64,000 nucleotides of DNA, taken from assembly GCF_018145875.1 (NCBI RefSeq), contig NZ_JAGSSV010000001.1, forward strand, positions 310,001 to 374,000, written 5' to 3'. Under the pieces are notes generated by a model. That model did not search any database. It saw only the letters and a program-made list of their open reading frames with translations, and was not told the origin of the DNA. Positions 43,290-52,842 of the stretch are shown here, piece by piece. The stretch comes from Marinomonas vulgaris (lineage in GTDB: Bacteria > Pseudomonadota > Gammaproteobacteria > Pseudomonadales > Marinomonadaceae). The translations under genes were made by a program, and so were the position numbers. Position 1 is the stretch's first letter, and each line of letters starts with the position of its first letter.

Positions 43290-43314
43290 AAAGCACGGTG
43301 CTAAACCGTGCTTT
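43290..43314 (-). other. Intercistronic hairpin between dnaK and dnaJ
   Basis: AAAGCACGG and CCGTGCTTT form a perfect 9-bp stem with a 7-base loop in the dnaK–dnaJ gap. It can act as a partial terminator or as a processing/stability element that lowers dnaJ relative to dnaK. Confidence 0.6.
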
Positions 43315-43359
43315 CTGTAAACAGCCCCAATGAAGGGACTACGAAATAAGGTTTAACGC

Positions 43360-45282
43360 TTATTTTTTGTCGTCTTTCACTTCTTCGAATTCAGCGTCTA
43401 CGGCGTCATCTTGCTTTTGACCCGCTTCTTCAGCACCCGCCCCAGCAGCTTGTTCAGCGGCATCAGCATCGGCATACATTTTCTGAGCCAAAGAGCCAGA
43501 CGCTTGAGTCAAGGCGTTGGTTTTCTCTTCGATTTTCTCTTTATCATTAGAAGTTAGTGCTTCTTCTAATTCAGTAATCGCCGTTTCGATTGCTGTTTTC
43601 TCTTCTTCGGTCGCCTTGTCGCCCGCATCGACTAGTGTTTTACGAGTCGCGTGGATCATGCCGTCAGCCGTGTTGCGAACTTGAACAAGCTCTTCGAACT
43701 TGCGATCTTCTTCGGCGTTGGCTTCAGCGTCTTGAACCATTTTTTCGACTTCTTCATCACTTAGACCAGAAGACGACTTGATTACGATAGACTGCTCTTT
43801 ACCAGTGGCTTTATCTTTCGCAGACACGCTCAAGATACCGTTGGCATCGATGTCGAAGCTTACTTCGATTTGTGGCACACCACGTGGCGCTGGTGGAATG
43901 TCAGCCAAATCAAAACGACCTAGCGATTTGTTCTGTGCCGCTTGTTTACGCTCACCCTGCAAGGCGTGAATGGTTACCGCATTTTGATTGTCTTCTGCTG
44001 TTGAGAAAGTTTGCGATTTCTTAGTTGGAATCGTGGTGTTTTTCTCAATCAAGGCTGTCATGACGCCGCCCATTGTCTCAATACCAAGAGACAGAGGTGT
44101 TACGTCAAGAAGCAATACGTCTTTTACGTCACCGGCTAATACTGCACCTTGGATAGACGCGCCGATCGCAACCGCTTCATCTGGGTTCACGTCTTTACGT
44201 GGCTCTTTACCAAAAAACTCTGTCACTTTCGCTTGCACAAGTGGCATACGAGTCTGACCACCTACCAAAATAACTTCGTCGATGTCAGAAGCAGAAAGTT
44301 CTGCGTCTTTCAGTGCTTGACGGCAAGGCTCAAGAGATTTCAGCACTAGCTCTTCAACCAAAGACTCCAACTTAGAGCGTGTCAATTTCACGTTCAAGTG
44401 TTTAGGGCCAGTTGCATCTGCTGTGATGTAAGGCAAGTTAACTTCTGTTTGTGAAGAAGAGGACAACTCTACCTTGGCTTTCTCACCGGCTTCTTTCAAA
44501 CGCTGCAACGCAAGAGGATCATTGTGTAGATCAATACCAGACGATTTTTTGAATTCAGCTGCTAGGTATTCGATAACGCGCATGTCGAAATCTTCACCAC
44601 CTAGGAAGGTATCACCGTTGGTAGACAATACTTCGAATTGCTTCTCACCATCAACATCAGCGATTTCAATGATAGAGATATCGAACGTACCACCACCAAG
44701 GTCATATACAGCGATAGTAGAATCGCCAGAGCTCTTATCAAGACCGTATGCAAGAGCAGCGGCTGTTGGCTCGTTGATAATACGTTTAACTTCTAGACCG
44801 GCAATTTTACCCGCATCTTTGGTTGCTTGACGCTGAGAGTCGTTGAAGTAGGCAGGCACAGTGATTACCGCTTCTGTTACCTTCTCGCCTAGGTAGTCTT
44901 CTGCTGTTTTCTTCATTTTTTTAAGAACTTCAGCCGAGATTTGTGGTGGCGCTTTCTTATCGCCTTTTACTTCAACCCAAGCATCGCCATTGTCAGCACC
45001 GATGATTTTGTAAGGCACCATGGAGATGTCTTTTTGAACCACATCGTCTTTAAACTTACGACCGATCAAACGCTTAACCGCAAACAAAGTATTTGCAGGG
45101 TTAGTAACCGCTTGACGTTTCGCAGATTGACCGACCAATACTTCACCATCGTCTGCAAAAGCAACGATAGAAGGCGTGGTGCGATCGCCCTCTGCGTTCT
45201 CAATAACGCGCGCTTTTTCGCCATCCAAAACAGCAACACAAGAGTTTGTTGTACCTAAGTCAATACCAATGATTCTACCCAT
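43360..45282 (-). CDS. dnaK: Chaperone protein DnaK (Hsp70)
   Basis: 640-residue Hsp70 of standard length. The N-terminal ATPase starts [20 protein letters not shown] (turn included) and contains [36 protein letters not shown] and [11 protein letters not shown]. The linker [15 protein letters not shown] leads to the substrate-binding domain and a C-terminal lid ending in acidic EEVKDDKK. It folds and protects proteins with GrpE and DnaJ. GGAG precedes the chosen ATG, and five extra upstream codons are open but not needed. Confidence 0.98.
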   Translation of the reverse strand: MGRIIGIDLGTTNSCVAVLDGEKARVIENAEGDRTTPSIVAFADDGEVLVGQSAKRQAVTNPANTLFAVKRLIGRKFKDDVVQKDISMVPYKIIGADNGDAWVEVKGDKKAPPQISAEVLKKMKKTAEDYLGEKVTEAVITVPAYFNDSQRQATKDAGKIAGLEVKRIINEPTAAALAYGLDKSSGDSTIAVYDLGGGTFDISIIEIADVDGEKQFEVLSTNGDTFLGGEDFDMRVIEYLAAEFKKSSGIDLHNDPLALQRLKEAGEKAKVELSSSSQTEVNLPYITADATGPKHLNVKLTRSKLESLVEELVLKSLEPCRQALKDAELSASDIDEVILVGGQTRMPLVQAKVTEFFGKEPRKDVNPDEAVAIGASIQGAVLAGDVKDVLLLDVTPLSLGIETMGGVMTALIEKNTTIPTKKSQTFSTAEDNQNAVTIHALQGERKQAAQNKSLGRFDLADIPPAPRGVPQIEVSFDIDANGILSVSAKDKATGKEQSIVIKSSSGLSDEEVEKMVQDAEANAEEDRKFEELVQVRNTADGMIHATRKTLVDAGDKATEEEKTAIETAITELEEALTSNDKEKIEEKTNALTQASGSLAQKMYADADAAEQAAGAGAEEAGQKQDDAVDAEFEEVKDDKK

Positions 45283-45382
45283 GGTTTGTATCTCCAATAA
45301 ATTCGTTTGTTCAATGATAATTCTGTATTTGGGTACGCTTAAAAGTATTTCAAGCGTCCAGTGTCAAAAAAATGACAGTATT

Positions 45383-45961
45383 TTAAGCGGCGCTTGAAAC
45401 CACAACCATAGCAGGGCGGAGTAAGCGACCATTTAGTGTGTAGCCTTTTTGAACCACGTCCATCACTGTATTAGGTTCCAACTCTGGGTTAGGTACCATG
45501 GTGATGGCTTGATGCAGTTCAGGGTTGAAAGGTTCGCCATGAGGATCAACGGCTTTTACCTCAAAACGAGCCAAGGTCTCCATCAAGTCTTTTAGTGTTA
45601 ACTCGACCCCTTCACGAACCGAGTCTGCTTCGCCTGTTTCTGGCGCTGATGCCAAAGCACGTTCAAGGTTGTCTGCTACGTTCACGATGGATTTTGCAAA
45701 CTTCTCCAAGCCAAACTTATGCGCTTTCTCAACATCTTGTTCAGCACGGCGACGAACATTCTGGGCGTCAGCATGAGCGCGAAGTGCGGCTTCTTTATAT
45801 TGCGCCACCTCTTCTAATGCTTTCGCCAATTCGTCGTTCTCGGTAAATTCTTCCAAGGTACCTTCCGCCGGCTCTAAAAGCTCTTCTACGGCATCATTTT
45901 GCGCTTCGTTTTGCACATCTTGCTCCGTGTCTATATTAGGATTTTTTTGCTGCTCACTCAT
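45383..45961 (-). CDS. grpE: Nucleotide exchange factor GrpE
   Basis: 192 residues. An acidic disordered start (about 45 residues) is followed by a long coiled-coil helix ([25 protein letters not shown] in two parts). The C-terminal beta domain contains [21 protein letters not shown] and [22 protein letters not shown], the GrpE signature. It releases ADP from DnaK. It is the first gene of the heat-shock operon behind the sigma-32 promoter at 46007-46034. Confidence 0.96.
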   Translation of the reverse strand: MSEQQKNPNIDTEQDVQNEAQNDAVEELLEPAEGTLEEFTENDELAKALEEVAQYKEAALRAHADAQNVRRRAEQDVEKAHKFGLEKFAKSIVNVADNLERALASAPETGEADSVREGVELTLKDLMETLARFEVKAVDPHGEPFNPELHQAITMVPNPELEPNTVMDVVQKGYTLNGRLLRPAMVVVSSAA

Positions 45962-46006
45962 TTTTCAACTCCAAATTACAGAAACAATTCTTTGCTTGTG
46001 CTGGGT

Positions 46007-46034
46007 ATATGGGGACAGCTTTTTTCCTTTCAAC
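46007..46034 (-). promoter_or_regulatory. Sigma-32 heat-shock promoter of grpE–dnaK–dnaJ
   Basis: Reverse strand: GTTGAAA (46034-46028) and CCCCATAT (46014-46007), 13 bp apart. They match the RpoH consensus CTTGAAA and CCCCATNT at six of seven positions and at all specified positions, respectively. The ribosome site TTGGAG lies just before grpE. Confidence 0.9.
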
Positions 46035-46512
46035 ACTCATATAGCACTAATGTCGCATTAATTTTGTGGAATAAAAAAAGAACGAAGGTTTAGCCGACAG
46101 CCCCCTTCATAGCAGGCATTCTTAAAGCGTTTTAAGGGATAAAAAAACAGACGAATCTGTACCATGCTCCAATATGGTGCTGTTAAAATGGACTTCAACA
46201 GTGAATTTTATTATTCTTTACGAAAAATAGAGTGAATTAAACTATTCTATTTATTAGATGTGCAGCAAATCACTGGCAGTCTCTAAATAAAAAAGGGACG
46301 TAGTGAACTTTGTAAGCGGTTGATTATTAACAAGTGACGCAGAAAAGGTCGTCTGCATTGTTAGAAATAACGGCGTAAGGCGCCAAGTCATATTCACTTT
46401 AGAAAAACGTAAAAAACGTGGCGCTAGAGTCTTTTTTACAAGCCCCAAAATGGGGATATAAAAAAACCAACCGCCCCAAAAAAGAACCAAAAATATTATT
46501 TTTATACGTTTA
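46035..46512. other. Long intergenic region without a supported gene
   Basis: AT-rich DNA between the heat-shock operon and the TRAP operon. It contains a glnA-type NtrC-like palindrome (46165-46181), a CCCC/GGGG mini-hairpin near 46443-46456 and several A-runs. A 78-codon leftward frame (46254-46490) has no ribosome site and a skewed composition; I do not call it. No RNA gene was recognised. Confidence 0.5.
46165..46181. promoter_or_regulatory. NtrC-like palindrome
   Basis: TGCTCCAATATGGTGCT matches the NtrC dyad TGCACCA-N3-TGGTGCA at 12 of 14 symmetric positions. It lies about 470 bp before the TRAP transporter start. No clear sigma-54 promoter follows, so a role is uncertain. Confidence 0.35.
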
Positions 46513-46542
46513 TTGACACATTTGTATTACTGGTGATATCAA
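46513..46542 (+). promoter_or_regulatory. Sigma-70-like promoter of the TAXI-TRAP operon
   Basis: Perfect TTGACA (46513-46518) and TATCAA (46537-46542), 18 bp apart. This leaves an untranslated leader of about 105 nt before the start codon at 46654. Confidence 0.5.
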
Positions 46543-46653
46543 TGACTTCATTCAAATGGTTACGAAGCATTGGCACAGTTAATCAAGTGTCGATGTATGC
46601 CATAGAATTCTTTTCCTAAAGAATCCTCTAAATGCAAACTAGGAGTTACTGAA

Positions 46654-47631
46654 ATGCTTAAATCAAGTGCTTTTGCTACTGCTGTACTATCAGCGTCAAT
46701 TGGTCTTGCTGTTTCCATGCCTGCACAAGCGGCAGAGCAGCAGTTCATTACCATTGGTACAGGTGGTGTAACAGGCGTTTATTATCCTACTGGTGGCGCT
46801 ATTTGCCGTTTAGTTAACAAAGGTCGTAAAGATCACGGTGTACGTTGTTCTGTTGAATCTACAGGCGGTTCTGTTTACAACACACGTACTATTCGTGGTG
46901 GTGAATTAGACTTTGGCGTAGTCCAATCAGACATTCAAACCGCAGCGATGCAAGCAAAACGCGCCTTTGCTAATGACGAGCCTTATGAAGGGTTACGTTC
47001 TGTTTTCTCTATTCACTCTGAGCCAATGCACGTTATGGTACGCGGCGATGCCAACATTAACTCGGTTGCCGACATGAAAGGCAAGCGCGTTAACATTGGT
47101 AACCCAGGTTCTGGTCAACGCGTTCTGGCTGATGTATTGATGGACGCTGCTGGTATTACAACAGCAGACCTATCCTTAGCTGCCGAGCTGAAATCGTCTG
47201 AACAAGCCGCTGCATTGTGTGACGGTAAAATCGAAGCCGCTATTTGGGCAGCCGGTTTGCCAAACGGCTCAACGATGGAAGCCACATCCACTTGTGATGT
47301 AAAAATTCTTGATTTGACGACCTCTGGTACTGACAAAGTATTGGCCGCTAACCCAGCTTACGCTGCAGCGACTATCCCAGCTGGTTTGTACCCAAATAAC
47401 GAAATCGAAGTCGCTTCTTGGGGCCCAAAAGCCACCTTCGTTGCCGATGCCAAGACGTCTGATGAAGTAGTTTATGTATTAGTAAAATCTGTCTTCGATA
47501 ACTTCTCTGATTTCAAAAAGCTGCACCCAGCGTTCGGCACCTTGACAGAAGAAGGCATGATCAAAGACGGCCTAAGCGCACCGCTTCATCCAGGTGCGAT
47601 CAAGTACTACAAAGAGCGTGGCTGGTTGTAA
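46654..47631 (+). CDS. TAXI-family TRAP transporter substrate-binding protein
   Basis: 325 residues. A signal peptide ends near AVSMPAQA, after which the mature protein starts AEQQFITIGTGGVTGVYYPTGG, the family's typical N-terminus (TGGVTGVYYPTGG). SVESTGGSVYNTRTIRGGELDFGVVQSD and KGKRVNIGNPGSGQRV are further TAXI blocks. It captures a substrate in the periplasm for the fused permease that follows. TAXI substrates are poorly known, and glutamate is one reported class. AGGAG precedes the ATG. A strong hairpin separates it from the permease gene. Confidence 0.93.
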   Translation: MLKSSAFATAVLSASIGLAVSMPAQAAEQQFITIGTGGVTGVYYPTGGAICRLVNKGRKDHGVRCSVESTGGSVYNTRTIRGGELDFGVVQSDIQTAAMQAKRAFANDEPYEGLRSVFSIHSEPMHVMVRGDANINSVADMKGKRVNIGNPGSGQRVLADVLMDAAGITTADLSLAAELKSSEQAAALCDGKIEAAIWAAGLPNGSTMEATSTCDVKILDLTTSGTDKVLAANPAYAAATIPAGLYPNNEIEVASWGPKATFVADAKTSDEVVYVLVKSVFDNFSDFKKLHPAFGTLTEEGMIKDGLSAPLHPGAIKYYKERGWL

Positions 47632-47659
47632 TTTAACCCTCACCCCATGTTCATTTAAT

Positions 47660-47692
47660 AAATGCCTGTTAGCGTTTTGTTAACAGGCATTT
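47660..47692 (+). terminator. Intercistronic hairpin after the TAXI binding protein
   Basis: AAATGCCTGTTA and TAACAGGCATTT form a perfect 12-bp stem with a 9-base loop, followed by GTTTTTAT. It probably works as a leaky terminator that keeps binding protein levels above permease levels. Confidence 0.75.
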
Positions 47693-47719
47693 GTTTTTAT
47701 TTACCCCCGAGGAAAGTTC

Positions 47720-50314
47720 ATGTCTGACAAAACACTAGACACCAATGACCTAGACAACATTGTTGGAGATTCCGACGTTGGCGGTCGTAAACCTAATGAT
47801 GCTTTTGGTAAATCTGTCCTATGGTACCTGCCACTCATTTGGGCTATTTATCAGTTATGGATCGCCTCCCCTTTACCCTACATGCTCGGTATTGGCGTGT
47901 TAAACGATACACAAACGCGTGCTATCCACCTTGGTTTCGCCGTTATTTTGGCGTTTCTTGCGTTTCCCGCATTCAAATCCAGCCCTCGACATCGTATTCG
48001 TACCATCACTTGGGTTATTGCCGTCGTTGGTGCCATTGCCGCCTCTTATTTATGGTGGGACTACCGTGGTGTCGCTGACCGGACTGGCGCGCCCAACATG
48101 ACCGACTTGGTCATTGCCGGTATCGGTATTGTGTTATTACTTGAAGCTGCACGCCGCTCATTGGGCTTCCCTTTGATGGGCGTGGCTCTGTTCTTCCTCG
48201 CCTATGTTTTCTTTGGCTCTTGGAGTGGTTTACCAGAAATCGTCCAGTGGAAAGGCGCATCATTTGAAAAAGCCATGAGCCATATGTGGCTCACCAGTGA
48301 AGGCGTATTTGGTGTCGCCCTTGGTGTGTCATCTGGTTTTGTCTTCTTATTCGTTTTGTTCGGCTCTTTACTGAACCAAGCCGGCGCAGGTAACTACTTT
48401 TTGCAACTGGCATTTGCGGCACTCGGTCATTTACGTGGTGGCCCTGCTAAAGCAGCCGTTATCGCCTCAGCCGCAACCGGTTTGGTGTCTGGCTCTTCCA
48501 TTGCCAATGTGGTTACCACAGGTACCTTCACCATTCCTTTGATGAAAAAAGTCGGCTTCCCTGCAACTAAAGCCGGTGCCATCGAAGTATCCTCGTCAAT
48601 TAATGGGGTATTAACACCACCTGTTATGGGTGCGGTGGCCTTCTTGATGACAGAATACGTGGGCATTTCTTACGTCGAAGTGGTCAAAACCGCCATTGTT
48701 CCTGCGGCTATTTCTTACATCGCCTTGGTGTACATTGTTCACCTTGAGGCCTTGAAGATGGGCATGAAGTCCACCTCAACCACACACCCAGTGAAGATCA
48801 TCTTGGCATCTATTTTGGTCATCGCCTTATCCATTATCTTCTTTGGTGGTGCACTCTACTTGTCTGGTCTAGCGGTCGAGGCGTTGAGTAGTGTCGCTGG
48901 TGGGGCCTCCATTTGGATCATAGTGGCATTAATGTTGGTTGGTTACGTGGCCGCGGTTAAATACGCTGCAAAAGGCCCAGATTTAGACATGAGCCTAGAC
49001 GCCATTGAAAACCTCCCCCCTACCAAAGAGATCTTCAAAACCGGCATTCACTATTTAATGCCAATCATGCTGTTGATGTACTTATTGATGATTGAACGCA
49101 AATCACCTGGTTTGTCTGCGTTCTGGTCAACCATTTTCATGCTGTTTATTTTATTGACGCAGAATCCGCTCAAAGCCTACTTCCGGGGCCAAGGTGAAAT
49201 TGGTCGTCATGTAAAAGAAGGTTTATCGGACATTGCTGAAGGGATGATTTCTGGCGCTCGTAATATGATCGGTCTTGCGGCGGCCATGGGTGTGGCGGGC
49301 ATTATTGTCGGTGCGGTTACTTTGACGGGCATCGGCCAAGTCATGGCGGAATTCGTTGAATTCTTGTCTGGTGGCAATTTATTGGCCATGCTGTTTTTTG
49401 TGGCACTGATTTCTATTGTCTTAGGCATGGGATTACCCACCACGGCAAACTACATCGTGGTGTCATCTTTAATGGCCGGTGTAGTCGTGGAATTGGGCGC
49501 GCAAAACGGCTTGATCGTTCCTTTGATTGCGGTACATATGTTTGTCTTCTACTTCGGTATCATGGCGGACGTTACACCTCCGGTGGGGCTGGCGAGTTTT
49601 GCTGCCGCGGCGATCTCCAAAGGCGACCCATTAAAAACTGGCTTCCAAGCGTTTTTCTATTCAATTCGAACTGCCTTGCTGCCCTTCTTATTCATCTTCA
49701 ACACCGATTTACTGTTGATTGATGTAGGGCCTGTACAAGCCGTCTTCGTGTTTATTTTTGCCTTAATTGCGATGTTGTTGTTTGCCGCAGGCACGATGAA
49801 CTTCTTCGTAATCAAGTCGAAAATTTGGGAAAGCGCGGCGCTATTATTAGCTGCTTTTGTCTTATTCCAGCCAGGTTATTTCTTGAATCAATTTGCGCCA
49901 GAGTTTGAAACACGCCCAGGCAACACGGTTCTGCAAATGGCAGAAGACGCCAAGAGCGACAGCACCTTACGTGTACGTTTAGTCGGTGAAGACCTGTATG
50001 GGGACATAGTCGATGCCCGCTACTTACTGCCAATGGGGCCAAAAGGCGACAGCGGCGAAGCGCGCTTGTTTGACTCAGCTGGCCTAGAACTGCGCAACGA
50101 AGACGGTCAATTTTTTGTGGATAACCTAAACTTTGGCGGTGCAGCAGAGCAATTGGGTATCGATTTCGATTGGGAGGTGGTTGAATTGGAAGTCGAAACC
50201 GACCGTCCACCTAAAGAATTGTTCTATATTCCGGCATTACTCTTAGTGTTAGGTGTGATTTGGTTGCAAGTGAACCGTCGTCGCAAACTCGAAAAAGCCG
50301 CTACAGGAGCCTAA
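47720..50314 (+). CDS. TRAP transporter fused permease (4TM and 12TM)
   Basis: 864-residue fused small and large TRAP membrane subunit, the usual form for TAXI systems. Many hydrophobic segments are present. The large-subunit motifs are AVIASAATGLVSGSSIANVVTTG (in two halves), GVLTPPVMGAVAFLM and MGLPTTANYIVVSSLMAG. A C-terminal extension of about 150 residues (from AEDAKSDSTLRVRLVGED) carries a soluble beta-rich domain before a final membrane helix. Uptake is driven by a sodium or proton gradient. The stop overlaps the ribosome site of the universal stress gene. Confidence 0.93.
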   Translation: MSDKTLDTNDLDNIVGDSDVGGRKPNDAFGKSVLWYLPLIWAIYQLWIASPLPYMLGIGVLNDTQTRAIHLGFAVILAFLAFPAFKSSPRHRIRTITWVIAVVGAIAASYLWWDYRGVADRTGAPNMTDLVIAGIGIVLLLEAARRSLGFPLMGVALFFLAYVFFGSWSGLPEIVQWKGASFEKAMSHMWLTSEGVFGVALGVSSGFVFLFVLFGSLLNQAGAGNYFLQLAFAALGHLRGGPAKAAVIASAATGLVSGSSIANVVTTGTFTIPLMKKVGFPATKAGAIEVSSSINGVLTPPVMGAVAFLMTEYVGISYVEVVKTAIVPAAISYIALVYIVHLEALKMGMKSTSTTHPVKIILASILVIALSIIFFGGALYLSGLAVEALSSVAGGASIWIIVALMLVGYVAAVKYAAKGPDLDMSLDAIENLPPTKEIFKTGIHYLMPIMLLMYLLMIERKSPGLSAFWSTIFMLFILLTQNPLKAYFRGQGEIGRHVKEGLSDIAEGMISGARNMIGLAAAMGVAGIIVGAVTLTGIGQVMAEFVEFLSGGNLLAMLFFVALISIVLGMGLPTTANYIVVSSLMAGVVVELGAQNGLIVPLIAVHMFVFYFGIMADVTPPVGLASFAAAAISKGDPLKTGFQAFFYSIRTALLPFLFIFNTDLLLIDVGPVQAVFVFIFALIAMLLFAAGTMNFFVIKSKIWESAALLLAAFVLFQPGYFLNQFAPEFETRPGNTVLQMAEDAKSDSTLRVRLVGEDLYGDIVDARYLLPMGPKGDSGEARLFDSAGLELRNEDGQFFVDNLNFGGAAEQLGIDFDWEVVELEVETDRPPKELFYIPALLLVLGVIWLQVNRRRKLEKAATGA

Positions 50315-50316
50315 TC

Positions 50317-50748
50317 ATGACCAAGCATGTTTTGTGTTGTATCGATCTTACTCACGCTAAAGACTCGATAAAGGTGTTATTAGAAGCGGACAGACAAGCC
50401 CGTATCGACGACGCCAAACTCACTGTGATGACAGTCATTCCCGACTATGGTTCGTCTTGGGTGGGGTCTTTCTTTAAAGAAGGCACACTTAAAGAGGCGG
50501 CAAACGCCGCCAGTGAGGCGCTCAAGACTCTGATTAAAACCACCTTGCCAGACCGTAAAGGCACTAAAACCGTGGTGGAAATTGGCGTTGTGTACGAGCA
50601 GGTATTGCATCAAATTGACCAACTCAAGGTGGATTTGATCGTGTTGGGTGCACACAAACCCAGCGTACTCGATCATCTTATGGGGCCGAATGCCGCGCAC
50701 ATAGTACGCACGTCACCTGTCTCGGCGTTAATCGTTCGTCCTGGCTGA
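50317..50748 (+). CDS. Universal stress protein associated with TRAP transporter
   Basis: 143 residues. The Usp fold is visible as CCIDLTHAKDSIKVLLEAD and LTVMTVIPDYG, with the ATP-binding motif in VDLIVLGAHKPSVLDHLMGPNAAHIVRTSPVSALIVR (G-2x-G-9x-G(S/T) type, with GAH at its start). Its ATG lies 2 bp after the permease stop with an AGGAGC site, so it is coupled to it. In Halomonas, TeaD of the ectoine TRAP system is a comparable protein that lowers transport. The same role here is inferred. Confidence 0.92.
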   Translation: MTKHVLCCIDLTHAKDSIKVLLEADRQARIDDAKLTVMTVIPDYGSSWVGSFFKEGTLKEAANAASEALKTLIKTTLPDRKGTKTVVEIGVVYEQVLHQIDQLKVDLIVLGAHKPSVLDHLMGPNAAHIVRTSPVSALIVRPG

Positions 50749-50785
50749 TGCCATAGAGCGGTTTTGCAATGCGCTTAGGGTCATC

Positions 50786-50818
50786 AAAAAAGCAGAGGTT
50801 CATCGCCTCTGCTTTTTT
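50786..50818. terminator. Bidirectional terminator after the TRAP operon
   Basis: AGCAGAGG and CCTCTGCT form a perfect 8-bp stem with A-run and T-run on the two sides, serving the TRAP operon and the convergent RpiR gene. Confidence 0.9.
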
Positions 50819-50862
50819 ATGTTTGTCTTTTTACCCGTCTATCTAAAGCGTGTCAAAACCGA

Positions 50863-51810
50863 TCAGCTTTCCTGGTAATACCCCCCCAAACGACGCATAT
50901 CTTTTTCAAAGCGATTGATATTCAACAGCATCTCACGCCCACCTAACGTCACGCACTCCGACACCAGTGCTTCTACCAAAGCAATGCTGGTCAAAATGGT
51001 AGGAAAAAAGTGCGGCGTCTCGGTTTCTAAAATAAACACATCGTCTGCGCCCGCCGCCAGCGGTGAGCGCAAATCGTCGGTGATGGAAATCAGCTGCGCG
51101 CCCTGCTCCTTGGCGATTGCCAGAGCATTAACCATCTCCATGGAATAGGGCTCCGATCCAAAGGCCACCACCACATCGCCTGACTGAATTTTTGTCAGCT
51201 CCGTTAATAAACAGCCTTCGTTGCCACGAATCAAACTCATGTTAGGTAAGGCAATACGCCCAATATAAGCAAAATGGTGCGCACAGGCGAACGCATCACG
51301 AAACCCAAGCACATAAACATGCTTGGCGTGCAAAATACGCTGAGCGGCGTTCTGCAATTTAATCAGTGTTTCTGCGTTAAACAGATGCTCCAAATTATGA
51401 AACGTAGACTCGGCAAACTCTTGAAACACCTTACTACTAGAGCGCACATCACACGACTCCTGAAGGCGCTCAGCGCGGTTACCATAGTTGATCGGCGCCT
51501 TAGTTTGTACAGCCTGTTTAAACACGTCTTTAAAGGCATTGTAGCGCTCAAACCCCAAGGTTTTGGCCAATCGGGTCATGGTCGAAGGCGTAACCCCCGC
51601 CGCATCGCTGCTTTTTCGAATAGGCAACAAGGCTATGTCGATGGCGTTGTCTAATACATAGTCGGCGGCTTTTTTGAGCTGTGGTGTCAACGAGGAATAC
51701 ACATCCGCGATGGCTTTTAAAATGCTGTCCAAATCATGATACTTACCTGAGGGCAAAGAAGTTGAAGGCAGAGAAACCAGAGGTTGCGAAGGTGAAGGTT
51801 GTGAAGACAT
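50863..51810 (-). CDS. RpiR-family regulator with SIS domain (1)
   Basis: 315 residues. After a Ser/Pro-rich start, residues about 30-105 form the RpiR helix-turn-helix (IADVYSSLTPQLKKAADYVLDN, DAAGVTPSTMTRLAKTLGF). The C-terminal SIS sugar-isomerase domain includes VYVLGFRDAFACAHHFAY and VVAFGSEPYSMEMVNALAIAKEQGA. It senses a phosphorylated or small organic effector. The ATG at 51810 has GGAGGGG upstream, and a TTG at 51831 is within that site. It is the second of two tandem RpiR genes and faces the TRAP operon. Confidence 0.88.
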   Translation of the reverse strand: MSSQPSPSQPLVSLPSTSLPSGKYHDLDSILKAIADVYSSLTPQLKKAADYVLDNAIDIALLPIRKSSDAAGVTPSTMTRLAKTLGFERYNAFKDVFKQAVQTKAPINYGNRAERLQESCDVRSSSKVFQEFAESTFHNLEHLFNAETLIKLQNAAQRILHAKHVYVLGFRDAFACAHHFAYIGRIALPNMSLIRGNEGCLLTELTKIQSGDVVVAFGSEPYSMEMVNALAIAKEQGAQLISITDDLRSPLAAGADDVFILETETPHFFPTILTSIALVEALVSECVTLGGREMLLNINRFEKDMRRLGGYYQES

Positions 51811-51921
51811 TGGTAAAAAAGCCCCTCCCAAACGGGCACAGCGTAGACGAGTAATGCACGCCTACGCATTCGTTCATTCTAATAGAGGACCAACATCTCA
51901 CAAACGTGACGAAAATAAAAA

Positions 51922-52809
51922 CTAATGTTTTTTTTGTGCCACCCAATAGGCGTTTGTGTCCTTGCGAAGCTCTTCGTAAGATTTGATCCCTTTTTGTGCA
52001 CTCTCGCCACCTTGCGCTACCAGCATGGCCAATAGATTCTCGATAAGCGCCATCATGCCTGTGTAACAACCGAAGTGGTGAGTGGATAAAACGGACGCAA
52101 TCAGGGTTTCATCGGCACTGAATTCAGGCGATACGATTTCGCTATCAGAGATCAAAATCAACTTGATGCCTTTGCGTTTAGCGAATTGGCAAGCCTCGAC
52201 GGTTTCTCGTGAATACGGCGTCATAGTAATGGCTATCATCACATCACCCTCATCTGCCATGTGCAAGTCATCGATAGCGCTGCCCATGTGACGTGGAATC
52301 AATTGCAATGAAGGAAGTGCCATACGCCCCACGTAATGCAGGTAAAACGCCATGGCATAACTGGCGCGAACCGCCGTCAAATAGACGTTGTTGGCACCTA
52401 ACAGCAAATTCACTACCCGCTGCATTCGAGCCGCATCAAGGTGCTCTAAAGAGCGTTGTACTATGGCTATACTATTTAACGCGGCTTCAGCTTGCACACT
52501 GCCGTTCTCACCTCGCTCTCGTAAGCCTTCAATCCAAGCAGGCTGATCGACACTGGCCGCCGCCGACACAAGCGACTTACGAAAGGGCTCACGTAATTCA
52601 TCGTAACTATTAATCCCCATTTTTTCAGCCAGCCGAATCAAGGTAAAAGTACTAACGCCGGCTTTTCGTGCGGTTTCTCGAATAGGGTCTAAGCCAAAAT
52701 CCGATGGATGATCTATGATGTATTTAGCGATGGTTCTTAAACCGCGGGACAAGTCGGGCATGGCTTCTTTTAGGTGCGTGATCAATCTATTTTTGAGCGT
52801 TGGGTCCAT
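51922..52809 (-). CDS. RpiR-family regulator with SIS domain (2)
   Basis: 295 residues, a paralogue-like relative of the downstream RpiR gene. The helix-turn-helix reads LSRGLRTIAKYIIDHPSDFGL, ETARKAGVSTFTLIRLAEKMG. The SIS domain includes VYLTAVRASYAMAFYLHYVGRMALP (two halves) and VMIAITMTPYSRETVEACQFAKRKG. AGAGGATG precedes the ATG at 52809. It is divergent from the demethylase cluster with 139 bp between starts and a palindrome in that gap, so it is the best candidate regulator of that cluster. Confidence 0.88.
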   Translation of the reverse strand: MDPTLKNRLITHLKEAMPDLSRGLRTIAKYIIDHPSDFGLDPIRETARKAGVSTFTLIRLAEKMGINSYDELREPFRKSLVSAAASVDQPAWIEGLRERGENGSVQAEAALNSIAIVQRSLEHLDAARMQRVVNLLLGANNVYLTAVRASYAMAFYLHYVGRMALPSLQLIPRHMGSAIDDLHMADEGDVMIAITMTPYSRETVEACQFAKRKGIKLILISDSEIVSPEFSADETLIASVLSTHHFGCYTGMMALIENLLAMLVAQGGESAQKGIKSYEELRKDTNAYWVAQKKH

Positions 52810-52842
52810 AACATCCTCTTTAATGATAAAAACAAAACAGAT

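Noticed and set aside
46254-46490. Leftward 78-codon frame in the long intergenic region
   Set aside because: No ribosome site, low-complexity A/T runs at both ends and no recognised family. Some segments look protein-like, so a gene remnant cannot be fully excluded, but support is too weak for a call.
46566-46586. Possible sigma-54 promoter (TGGCAC) before the TAXI gene
   Set aside because: The -12 element lacks the required GC at the right spacing, so it is probably a chance match.
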